This document shows, piece after piece, positions 1-9,520 of a stretch of DNA of 64,000 nt. The stretch spans positions 954,779,705-954,843,704 of the forward strand of contig CM062817.1 of assembly GCA_031772625.1 (NCBI GenBank). The letters are read 5' to 3'. This stretch comes from Pinus tabuliformis. Taxonomy: Eukaryota > Streptophyta > Pinopsida > Pinales > Pinaceae. Both the position numbers and the translations under genes were made by a program. The notes beneath the pieces were generated by a model. The model was given only the letters and a program-made list of their open reading frames with translations, searched no databases and had not been told where the DNA came from. Each line of letters starts with the position of its first letter. Within the stretch, counting starts at the first letter, position 1.

Positions 1-290
1 AGTAGACATTGAGAGATATTAAGGTAGAATATGATCATCCAATTTCAATACTTTGTGACAACACAAGTGCAATAATGTTTCAAAAGATCATGTTATGCAC
101 TTGAAAACAAATCATATTCCAATCAAGTATCACTTACTGAGAGAACAAGTAGCATAACATCATGTTAAGTTGGAATATATTTCCACCAAATACCAAATGA
201 CAAATATTTTCACAAAATCTCTTCCCAAAGGGACATTTGAATATCCCAGACAACAATTGGGAGTAATATCCATCTCATCACTAAGGGCCT
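1..290 (+). pseudogene. Ty1/copia RNase H C-terminus, decayed
   Basis: This is the tail of a copia polyprotein. The first frame reads a CDNTSAI box typical of the copia RNase H active site (about 55-80). After a frameshift near 85, a second frame gives the usual copia C-terminal run: an HIPIKYH-like box, a REQV-like box, then NIFTKSLPKGTFE and RQQLGVI (about 90-275). An in-frame TAA lies at the expected V-x-HHVKLEYI position. The element therefore has at least one frameshift and one stop and is not functional. The rest of pol lies to the left of the window. The copia family assignment is secure; the lineage (SIRE/Maximus-like, judged from the downstream tract) is only suggestive. Confidence 0.8.
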
Positions 291-466
291 AAGGAGAAGC
301 ACAAGTTTAGCGGGGAGCTTGATGTCAAAGGGCAAAAATTGTAGAAAAGGGGAGTATTGTAGCATTGGGAAAAATCTCTTTCATTGTAGAAAGGGGATAT
401 TTTTTTCTATTTTCAATGGATTATGTATTTTGTTATAGGATTGTCATCAATGACAAAGGCAGAGAT

Positions 467-762
467 TGTTGAACAAATTGTTGTTATTGATGTCAGAAGA
501 ATTATATATATATATATTAAAAAGAGGTTCCTAAAAAAGGAGAAGGAAAAAAGTGAAATGGTGGTTTCAAACCCATAGTATTTGCCCATAATATTTGGAA
601 AAATGAAAATAAAAAGAGGAATTATGTAATTAAAGAATTGACAATACTTTTTGAATCAACATGTCATTTCATGGAGGGTTATGATAATGTATAAATTTAG
701 AAAGCAATGGAAGGAAATAGTGTGTGTGCAAAAATGTAATTTGTGGAGTGATTCGAGCCATA
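467..762 (+). mobile_element. Start of the 3' LTR of the decayed copia element (right end not found)
   Basis: A degenerate polypurine tract (gacaaaggcagagat, about 452-466) lies directly before TGTTGAAC at 467. This is how copia 3' LTRs of this type begin, and the position downstream of the RNase H tail fits. A short AT microsatellite follows at about 488-500. No second LTR copy is in the window, so the right end cannot be defined. I stop it where the ~187-bp repeat array begins, which is arbitrary. Confidence 0.4.
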
Positions 763-2672
763 TTGACATTTTTCTTATAGTTTTTTTTTATTTTTTTTGT
801 GGGATGTTTCAAATGGTGATTTTTTTCAGGATACATGTGGTCAAATTTTCAGACATTGGTTTGTTTTACTTTTTGAGATATGCCCCGTGGAAGTTAGGAT
901 TCCTAAATGCTCTTGAAATCTATTTCAAACATGTTAGTTTGACATTTTTGTTATAACTTATTTTCTATGATGTTTCAAACCAAGAAATTTGGAGGAGACA
1001 TATGTGACGTCTCTGGGAACATGTTATAAAAAATATCAAACATTGGTTCATTACAATTTTTGAGATGTGAATTTTAGAACTTAGGTTTCTTGAATTCTCC
1101 TAAAATTAGTTTCAAATAGTCCGGTTTGGAATTTCACTATAACATATTTTTTGGGATGTTTCAGACCATGAAACTTTTTGAGTAGGTAGAGGTGAGATAT
1201 CTAACATATTTGGTCACAATTTCAAAGATTGGTTCATAATACTTCTGGAGATATGACCTATGGAGGTCATGCTTTCTAAATAGTCTTGAAATCAGTTTCA
1301 AACATGTTAACTTTGCATGTGTCCTATAACTCTGTTTCTGGGTGTTTTAAATCGAAAATTTCAAAGTTTTGAGGAGACATACAAAAGGACCTCACTGTAA
1401 TGTCCCCATTTTCAGTTTCCTCTGTAGTACAACCAGGATGAGTTTCCAAGGTATGTGATGGTTAGGAAGTAGGAATAGGATTACATTATCATGGGTTTCG
1501 GAGGGGTTTTGAGGAATTTTTATAGGATCTAATGGCATTCACTTGACATATTATATCATTCACATAATTTGCCTTTTGTTCCATTGCATTCTGACGACTT
1601 TCATAAAACAATGTTATTACTAGGCTTGACTTAATTAATTACGCTTGAGGTGGCATTCTGAGAGGAATATTTTATGGAACACAGTGTAATAGCTTGTTGG
1701 AACTAGAAAGAGCAAATCTACAGGATGGGATGATGAGAAGAGACTTCTAGTGGCCATATGAAGCATGGTGAAAAGTGACTTTAATTAGTCACTTAATTAA
1801 ATAAAAGGAGGGGAAATTAATTAATTGAAGGAAAAAGGCCAAAAATGATGTAAGTGAAAGAAAATAAAATTAAAAGTCACTTAGATGGAGTCAAAAGGGA
1901 ACTTCTAGAAAAAAATTAAAATAATCAAATAAGATACTTCTAAAAGCTTGGAGATCTATCTATTGAGTCTTTAAAAGGAGGAGGAGGATGTCATTTGAGG
2001 ACATCTTGGAGTTGAATCTTTTTCTTGTGGAGAGGTTTGGAGAATCGAGAGTTCCCAGTTTCAGTTGTGGCCCCAAGATGGAAACCCTCAGGTGATTTAG
2101 TGAGAGTGGGAGAGAACACATCTTTTCCCTTGGTGAATTCATTCAGAATTCACAAGTTTGTTTATTGATTCCAGTTTTAATTTGGAGGTTGATCTGGCGT
2201 TGTAGTATATTTTCTAACGACCATTATTGCAACTATTTCTTATGGAGAGTTGGAAGTGATATTTCCTAATGAATACATACAACTACATTATTTCTAATTC
2301 TCATGTTATTTATGGGTTTATCGCAAATTTTACTTCTTGTGCTAATAATTTTTATGGTGTAAATGTAAAATTTTAATTGGGTTTAATGAATGAAGTTTAT
2401 GTCGTAAATTTTAGTTTTAAAATCTTGAGAATTTTCTAAATGGTATATTACACTCAGATAAAAATTTCATTCTTGGTTCACTATACATTCAAAGATATGC
2501 CCTGTGGAAGTTATGATTTATGAATGGTCTTGAAATCAATTTCAAATAAGTCAGCTTAGAATTTTTGCTACAACTTCTTTTCTCGAACTTCTAATACTCC
2601 AAAATTTTCAACATGTGATTAGACATATAGAAGTAACTCAAGTGAAAATTTCATAATCAAAGCTGCAAAATA
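763..2672 (+). repeat. Degenerate ~187-bp tandem repeat array, interrupted by a solo LTR
   Basis: Four to five diverged copies can be aligned by eye: 763-938, 939-1127, 1128-1314, 1315-1395 continuing at 2453-2557, and a poorer one at 2558-2672. Each copy carries, in order, a GATGTTTCAAA-like box, an AGGAGACATA-like box, CAAACATTGGTTCA, TTTTGAGATATG, a TGGAAGTTAGGATT-like box and TCTTGAAATCAGTTTCAAA. Unit length is about 180-190 bp. There is no convincing coding frame. Copy 4 is cut exactly where the solo LTR sits, which supports both calls. The origin is unknown: it could be an old satellite or the inside of an unrecognised element. Confidence 0.6.
1396..2452. mobile_element. Solo LTR, 1,057 bp, inserted in the ~187-bp repeat
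   Basis: The segment starts TGTAAT and ends ATTACA, a perfect 6-bp terminal inverted repeat with the TG...CA ends of an LTR. It is flanked by CTCAC (1391-1395) and CTCAG (2453-2457), a 5-bp target duplication with one mismatch. The ~187-bp repeat resumes on the right side where it stopped on the left. No primer-binding site, polypurine tract or coding sequence is present. This is the normal footprint of LTR-LTR recombination. The family is not identifiable from the LTR alone and the orientation cannot be fixed. Confidence 0.8.
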
Positions 2673-2760
2673 GGACACATGAAATGCTATACAAGTTTGT
2701 TCTTGAGAAGAGGCTAAAAATAAAAAAGTATTGGAAGTTACCATAACTTTAACTTGCCAC

Positions 2761-3272
2761 TCATTTTTCTAGATGGTAGCATCCGAGACTCTGCTTCTTT
2801 TACTAATATACTCTCCCTTTTCTCCCGGGCTACGGGCATGATGGCTAACCATGGGAAATCCACTATTACCTTAGCCCACACATCTATCCATGAGTCTCGA
2901 TATTCTCATCAGCATTTCCCTTACTACATCCTCCCACTTGATCAGGGTTTCAAATACCTGGGGTTTTGGATCAAACCCCTGAGCCAAAAAATTGCTGACT
3001 GGATATGGTTGGTCATTAAGCTAGAGAAAAGGCTATCAAATTGGTGTCATCGATTCTTATCTAGAGCAGGAAGACTAGTGCTCATCAAATCAGTACTGGA
3101 GGCCACACCTGTTTTCTGGATGGCTTTGGCATGGATACCCAGAAGCATCCTTGCCCGCCTTCAACAGATATGCAACAGATATCTTTGGAATGGTCATCAA
3201 GATAAGAAGATATTTGCCTGGTTAGTTGGAATAAGATTTCTCTGCCCAAAAAATGGGGAGATTGGGGATTAA
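2761..3272 (+). pseudogene. LINE reverse transcriptase, C-terminal (thumb/connection) fragment
   Basis: The frame opens inside RT with a DGS-rich stretch followed by LFSRATGM and a NHGKST-like box. The boxes GFKYLGFWI (about 2947-2973), KRLSNW, SRAGRLVLIKSVL and a LQQICNRYLWNG-like box at the end are hallmarks of the plant LINE RT C-terminus. The FADD catalytic motif is upstream of the truncation and missing. The frame closes at 3272 and homology continues in another frame from about 3311. Confidence 0.85.
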
Positions 3273-4252
3273 AAGATTTAAATCTATTTGCTCAAGCACT
3301 AGCTGCTAAAATGGGATGGACACTTCTTACTGGACAAAACCTTTGGACCTCTGTTACTTATCACAAATACATTTGGCCTCTACAACTCATGGATTGGGTG
3401 CATCTACCACGGTGGTCTAGAACTGACATATATTCTGTTTGGAAAGCTCTACTTCACTCCTTACCTATCATTCGCAATAATTTGGCCTGGAGGATAAATG
3501 ATGGCTCAAAAGCTCGCATAGGCCTGGATCCCTGGACTTGGGGGGGGGGGGGCGACCGTCACCATCTTCCGAGAGAGCTGATCCATCATCTAAATCAGCG
3601 AGATATCAGAGTTATCGCTCACATTAGTGATCAGGATAATACCACCATCTTTGCACATGGCTGGAAATCTACGCAATTTCTTAATATCCCACCCCAATGG
3701 CACCAAATGTGGCAGAATTACATTTTTGCACTGATTGAATCTCACATTAGAATTAAGGAGGGACCTGACGAACTTATGTGGTGCCTTGCTGATAATGGAG
3801 TATACACTCCAAAAGTTGGTTACCTCGGGCTGATTAATAACAGATAGCCGGAGGTTACTCAAGATTGGTGGCAGGCTATCTGGAAGTTAAAAACCCCACC
3901 GCGAACCAGGCTCTTTTTCTGGTGTGTGCTTAGTAAAAAAGTCCCCACTGGGGAATCTTTATCCCATCGTGCCATATATGGACCACACTGGTGTGTCCTC
4001 TGTAAGCAAGCTTCTGAAACGACTAATCATCCTTTTCTAAAATGTGGCTCTACGGTTAACCTTTGGCAGTCCATCTCTACATCGATCCAATTTACTGGTA
4101 GATGGGATGGGGAAAACATAAATCAGGCCTGGAGAAACTGGTACAACGCGCAACACGGATCCAATCTGCTTTGTCTCCCTCTGCTTATATGTTGGCCTAT
4201 CTGGCTGACCTGGAACAAAATTATTTTTGAGGATGGTGTTGCTAGATGGTAG
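3273..4252 (+). pseudogene. LINE zf-RVT (zinc-binding) region, frameshifted
   Basis: Two open stretches (3311-3847 and 3926-4252) belong to the region after RT in plant LINEs. The first carries SVWKALLHSLPIIRNNLAWRI-like residues and a GSKARIGLDPW-like box. The second has the zinc-binding signature: HRAIYGPHWCVLCKQASET followed by HPFLKCG. A stop at about 3845 separates the two stretches. A run of about 13 G residues at 3540-3552 lies within the first stretch. The domain is thought to bind nucleic acid and this copy is broken. Confidence 0.78.
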
Positions 4253-4339
4253 ATTATTATTGCTAAGATCATCTTCGCCTACCATGAATTGCCTGATTTC
4301 ACTGTGCCTCACCCTCGAAGATCACTTGCACCTGTTCCC

Positions 4340-4808
4340 ATTGATAAATCTATCCCCTGGGCATACTTTGACGGTGCTGCACAGGAACATGTGTGGGGGA
4401 GGTTTCCTATTGTATCTAACTGAACATCATCACTTCAAGGTCAAGATGGGACTTGGAGAAGGGACAAACAATTATGCTGAATTAATCACCCTTCGTCATT
4501 TAATGCATTTTTCTCTAGGCCATGACTGCATCAATCTACAGATTTATGGAGACTCAAAAATCACTATAAATTGGTTCAATAACATCAATTCCTGCCATGC
4601 ACACACTCTTAGAAATATTTTGGATGAAGTGAACATATTCAAATCTCAGTTTAACTCCATCTCATGTCATCATATTTACAGGGAACATAACAACAACGCT
4701 GATAGGCTTTCCAAGGAGGCCATGCTACTACCCAGAGGCCAGTGGATGATTCAGGAGCAGAGGGGTACTGCCCAGTACCAATACTACCACAGATCATATA
4801 TTGATTAG
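4340..4808 (+). pseudogene. LINE C-terminal RNase H, one frameshift
   Basis: A plant LINE-type RNase H can be read across one frameshift. The first catalytic Asp is in a YFDGAA box (about 4360). After a frame change near 4400 the other residues follow: Glu in NNYAEL, Asp in YGDSKI and Asp in NNNADRLSKEA. All four acidic positions are still recognisable, but the change of frame makes it non-functional. The frame ends at 4808. Confidence 0.8.
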
Positions 4809-5182
4809 GCATATCATAGGGCAGATGGGCCCTAAATATTTTTTGGGACATGCTCAGTCATAATTTTATTTTTCACTGTATAGTATGTGTTTATATTCAG
4901 ACTATATATTATGCTATTGCCCTGTGTGGTGAATCTATATTGTAGATATCTCAGTTATGGCATTCTATTTCAGACTCTCTCATGCTATCGCCCTGCGTGG
5001 TGAATATGTTTATTACTCAGCACCATTTTTGGAATGGACATGGATGTATTTTTTTGACTGGTACACATCGATATGGCTAAGGGCCAAATGCTACATACGC
5101 TGCCAAGCATCTACTATATGTAATTTTTCAAAATTAATGAAAGATTACGATTTTTCTTTTGGAAAAAACTTTAACTTGCCAC

Positions 5183-7643
5183 ATCAAAGTTGGTGAAGTG
5201 GTGAGTATATATGAAGAAGAAACATGAATATCTAATATTCTGATGAGAAATCATGTTTGAAGAAGATATATGTAGGTTGGTGCTATATAACAAAGATATT
5301 AGTGTCTCTTGCTAAGTTGGTTCTTAGAAGTGGGGTTGATATTTCCAACAGATTGGTGTCTACAAATATTTGTAAGAGTATATTGGCATCTACCATGGTT
5401 TGTACTAGTGGAGGTTGGTGTAGTGCCCCACTTTGGTTGAATATTTTTGACATTATATTACCATTGATATAACCATATGGTACATACATTATTATTTGAA
5501 GACCTTAGGTCGAGGATCTGGTTATTTTTACTATTATCATTAGCATATGTGATGATAATTATAAAGTACTAAATTGATGTTATTATTGGTCGTGATGATG
5601 ATTGTTATATACCTAATTGATCATTATGTGTGACCATGATGATAAATTCATTATATGATGTCTTATTTACATATTTTGCGGATTATCTTCTTGATTCCAC
5701 TTAGCGATTATGTTGATGCTTATATTAAAATGATGTTTAGCATGTTAATTATATTAATGACTAATCTTATGAGAAGATGTTATTAATGGTTATTTCAGTG
5801 TGGCAGGAGGCCACCTTGATGCACATGCATGGGATGAAGCAACGACTTTTGGTTTGATTAATTGTATACAATTGTTACTTGAATTCAAAATTTTGACTAT
5901 TATTCTAGTATGGTTACTAATATCATAATAGCTGTTGCAAGCACATGTCAGTTGCTTGGCTGAACGAATCACACATGGGTGATGGGGTTGTACAGGACAT
6001 ATGGAACTTCATGGGAGGGGTGGGACAACGTCCTTGATTCCACCCAATAACAATGTCGTTGTGACTTAGTTTGGAAGGCATCAAGATGCCTTCACCTTGA
6101 AGCTTATAATGCCATGAGGGTAGGCCCCATTGTTGGTCACTCACGAGGATTTAATGGGGGCACACATCAAGGTAGATTCTTTAGTCCAAAACACCACTAG
6201 TTTCACCATAGAGGGTGACATAAGAGATGACAATGGTCTCGATCCTCATGCTTAGTTTACCCTTTTAGTCACGGATCCCTGAAGGGAAAGTGGCATGAAA
6301 TCCTTGGAACTTTTGAAGGAAGTTCTTGAAGGCCACAACCAACTTGGCACCCCTGGCATCAGAGAAAAAAAAAGTTGTAAGGTAAACGATGGTTCATGCT
6401 CATGCATTGACACACACTAAAACACATAATGTAAGTAAGAGTGTTTTTGGAAAATTAAATCATAAGTGAAATTTGGGGAAAAGGAGAATCAATTTAATTA
6501 TAAAAGTTTAACTAGATAAGTAAACTACCATCCTATCTCTTGGAAATCCTTAAATATATAATGTATATATAAATAACTTCTAAGTATCTAAATTGTTCTA
6601 ATAACAAGGGGAAAATGGGACATAGAGTTAAAATAGAAACATTAAACCAATGATGACTTACTCTCATTAAGAAAATCTAGTTGTGCATGAAATAAAGAAT
6701 ACTAATTTAAAATTTCTGAAATTGAATTTCATGAAAGAACTATCCACGTGGCAAGAGCATAACACAAACATATCCAACTAAGATGTTAACTTGAGAAAAA
6801 ATAGGGAGTGGTTGGGGGACAAAATATGAGACCTTCCTATTAACTTAAGTTAATGAACACAAAATAGAGAGCATAAATTGGGATCAAGTGACAACTAGGA
6901 GAAAAAATAAGAAAACAGTGTGGGTGAGGGAAAACCACATTTTTAATAAGAAATTAAGAAAATAATTACATGAGATGTTTGGTAAGGAGTTGACACATGG
7001 ATAAATGAATAATCAAAATATTGGAATAAATAAAATAATTAATTTTCATGAGGTGTCAAGTTTCATTATTGAAACTTTCTATAAAAAAATAAGCAAGTTA
7101 TGAGAAAGAGACCTTTTACCCTATTGTTGGATGACTATTGTAATGCCATTGTGTACTTAAAGTGACTATTGAGATTTGTGGTGATTTTGGTGGAAGTGGA
7201 GGCTTTGTGAGTGGTAAACTCTTGAGTTTAAGTGTTCTCCTTTACTTGTTAGTTTTCTTGTCTTCCGTACAACTCCATTGCAACTTGAAGATTTGCAGGG
7301 AAAAAGAGTAACAAAGGAAAGGATAGAGTTTAACTGATGAGTCAGTAAAGTTTGGTCGGTACCTATGAAATATACAAGTGCTACATCAAGAGAGCACGAG
7401 CAATTAATTGAGCATAGTCTCAAAGTCAACCTCCTTGATGCACGGTAGAAAGTTTTTTAGATGTATTATTACCAGATATAATGTGTTATGTTGTAGGTTT
7501 TACGAAGATCTTGGTATATTATTAATATCTAATTACTTGATTGTAGAGATTTGAAGGAAGACTTCATGATTACAAATTTTTGTGATTTATGGTATATGTA
7601 CCTTTGATTTACTTGTATGTTTATAATCCTTTATGTTGGTTGT
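5183..7643. other. Anonymous AT-rich spacer
   Basis: This 2.46-kb stretch lies between the LINE and copia element A. I find no TIRs, LTR ends or tandem array. The only coding-like signal is the decayed minus-strand frame described separately (5923-6360). Short open frames elsewhere have low-complexity or unremarkable translations and are not called. It may be further old transposon sequence. Confidence 0.5.
5923..6360 (-). pseudogene. Unrecognised decayed reading frame
   Basis: On the minus strand one frame runs from about 6360 to 5923 with only three stops, all TAA, in about 145 codons. The translation has normal amino-acid variety. It contains GAKLVVAFKNFLQKF, a KGKLSMRIETIVISYVTLYGE-like block, and a stretch with DQQWGLPSWHY and NDIVIGWNQGRCPTPPMK. 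Each TAA could be a Gln CAA changed by one C-to-T step. I do not recognise the family. It could be a processed pseudogene or a piece of an old transposon protein. Chance cannot be excluded. Confidence 0.35.
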
Positions 7644-8595
7644 TGTTGAAAAATGTAACTAGTGTCGATTTTCATAATTGAATTTGACTCATGATGTGAT
7701 GTACTTATCAAAATAAAGAAGAAGAAATATTATTATAAAATAAATTGACTTATTAAAGCATGGGTTTCATGCTTGGGTCAATGATTTTTAGGTCAAAGCC
7801 TCCATTGAAGGCTTCTAGGTTTTATCTTGATTCAACAGAGTCATTGTCATTTGTATTAGACCCTTCTTGGGCTTTTGTATCATGTAAAAATAATTATTTT
7901 TGAGTAAAAAAGGTCATTTGTCACCTCCACACCAAGTCGACCCTTTCCTCATGAAGTCGGCCTGAATCAGGGCTATTCGACCCAACAAAAAGGCTATATA
8001 TAGAGAGGCATCTCAACCTATTTGAAGCACTCACTCAAAAAGTTCGATCTATAGGAAGAAGAAGCAGAAAAAAGCTGTTGGAGAAGGATAAAAGAAGTTG
8101 GGAATACCTAAATCGAGTTCTTGGGAAATCTATCTCTCACACATGCGAAGTTTCTGGGCTGTTGTTGGGGCCAAATTTTTGTATCTATTGCAGGTCCAAA
8201 ATTCTGAAGCTGAGGGCCGAAAATTTGTAGCTGGAGGTCAAAATTCTAGATTGTAGCTGCAATTGAGAAGTTGATACTTGGAGACTTTGACATGGATTAT
8301 CTATTAGAAGGAAAGGGTTGACTTGGTGATTGGAGGAGGTATTTGTCTAGTTCTAAGGTCTTGGTCTATCTCAATTTGATTAGTGGAAGAGTTTGACTAG
8401 GTTTTCCTATAGATAGAGGTTTTAGCCCTGGCTAAGTGCCTACATCTGGTGTCATTGATCTTCATGTTTTGATTTGATGATTGCTTGATGAATATAATAT
8501 AAAACAAGTACATAAAGAAAGTTAATAAGACAACAAGAATATCACAAGTAATTATCAACATAAGAAAATATTTATGCCTTCTTTATTTTCTAACA
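7644..8595 (+). repeat. 5' LTR of element A (952 bp)
   Basis: It starts TGTTGAA and ends TTCTAACA directly before the primer-binding site. A TATA box (ctatatata, about 7994-8002) sits about 350 bp into the LTR and is followed by an A/G-rich leader, consistent with the U3/R border. The start is confirmed by the matching sequence at 11957. Confidence 0.82.
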
Positions 8596-8612
8596 TGGTA
8601 TCAGAGATAAGG
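8596..8612 (+). other. Primer-binding site of element A (initiator-Met tRNA type)
   Basis: TGGTATCAGAGATAAGG follows the LTR end with no spacer. TGGTATCAGAG is the core of the plant copia site complementary to the 3' end of initiator methionine tRNA. Confidence 0.85.
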
Positions 8613-8713
8613 TGAAGGAGTAAAGATAAAGGTTGCTTACATATCTACTGAAAAAAGATAAAGGATAAGGATCATATAAGAAAAGGAAGGTCAACTATAC
8701 CAAGAAAGAAGAT

Positions 8714-9520
8714 ATGACAACCTCAATGAAAACATAAATAAGCTAGAAGAAGCCTCCAACTACAGGGCATGGAAGAAGAGGATAGATCTTATTCTTGCTA
8801 AGCATAAAGTTTTGGATCTTGTTCAAGGAAAAGTTAATAAACCTACATATGATGCAAGAAAGGAGAAATTCAAGGAAACGGACACCTTGGCCATGAATCT
8901 AATAGTAGATGGAGTGAAGGAAAAACTAATCCCATATATATCCAATAAAGAACACTAGTCAAATAGTTAGTCTCAAGAATGAACTAAGAACAATAAAGAT
9001 GACAAATGATGATACAGTGTCATCATATTTCGTAAGGATATCTAGAATAAGAGATGATCTGAAAGTGATTGATGAAGTTGTACCAGAGAAGCAAATCATA
9101 ATTGTTGCACTACTAGGTCTACCAAAACCTTGGAGCTCTTTTGCATCAGGAATTAGCAGTTGGAAATATACTCCAACCTTTGAACAAATGTGGAATTCAT
9201 GCAATCAAGAAGAAGCCCACACTTTGTTTGCAAGTGACAAAAAAGAGGATGAAGAAAACACCACTTCTAATGCCCACTCTGCTCGCCATAAGAAGAAGGG
9301 AACATACAAGAAGTTCAAAGGACCAAAGAAGCATGTTGATATATCAAATATTGAATGTTATAATCGTCATAAGATGGGAAACTACAAAAGTCAATGTCTT
9401 GAGAATCCAAGAAATAAGAAGAGAGAAAGAGAACATGTAAATATTGTATATGAAGCTCCACCCAAGAAGAACAAGACTAAAGAATACAAAGTCAAAGTCT
9501 TATTTGCTAAAGTCTCTTAG
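8714..9520 (+). pseudogene. Copia gag (UBN2-type) of element A, damaged
   Basis: The likely start is the ATG at 8714. The N-terminal part, after an early frame change, reads LEEASNYRAWKKRIDLIL and a HKVLDLVQGKV-like block typical of copia gag. A deletion and stop near 8955 precede an open frame to 9520 with SLKNELRTIKM, a VSSYFVRISRIRD-like block, ALLGLPKPWSSFASGIS and FEQMW. The nucleocapsid zinc knuckle (about 9353-9397) is broken: of the CCHC ligands the second Cys is Arg and the His is Asn. A Lys-rich tail follows. The Gag could neither be made whole nor bind zinc normally. Confidence 0.82.

Larger units (their letters stand above)
2761..5166 (+). mobile_element. 5'-truncated LINE with 16-bp target-site duplications
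   Basis: The 16-bp sequence AACTTTAACTTGCCAC occurs immediately left (2745-2760) and right (5167-5182) of the element, the variable-length duplication typical of LINE integration. The inside reads, in order, the C-terminal part of a LINE reverse transcriptase, a zf-RVT zinc-binding region and a plant LINE-type RNase H, then a 3' noncoding tail of about 350 bp that ends AT-rich (cttttggaaaa) rather than in a clean poly(A). The 5' truncation point lies just after where the RT FADD active-site box should be, so the catalytic centre is absent. Frameshifts show that it is dead. Confidence 0.88.

Noticed and set aside
3540..3552. Run of about 13 G (and a similar run at 51122-51130) as a possible G-quadruplex or functional element.
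   Set aside because: Both are single homopolymers in decayed coding or LTR sequence. Slippage or sequencing error is the simplest explanation.
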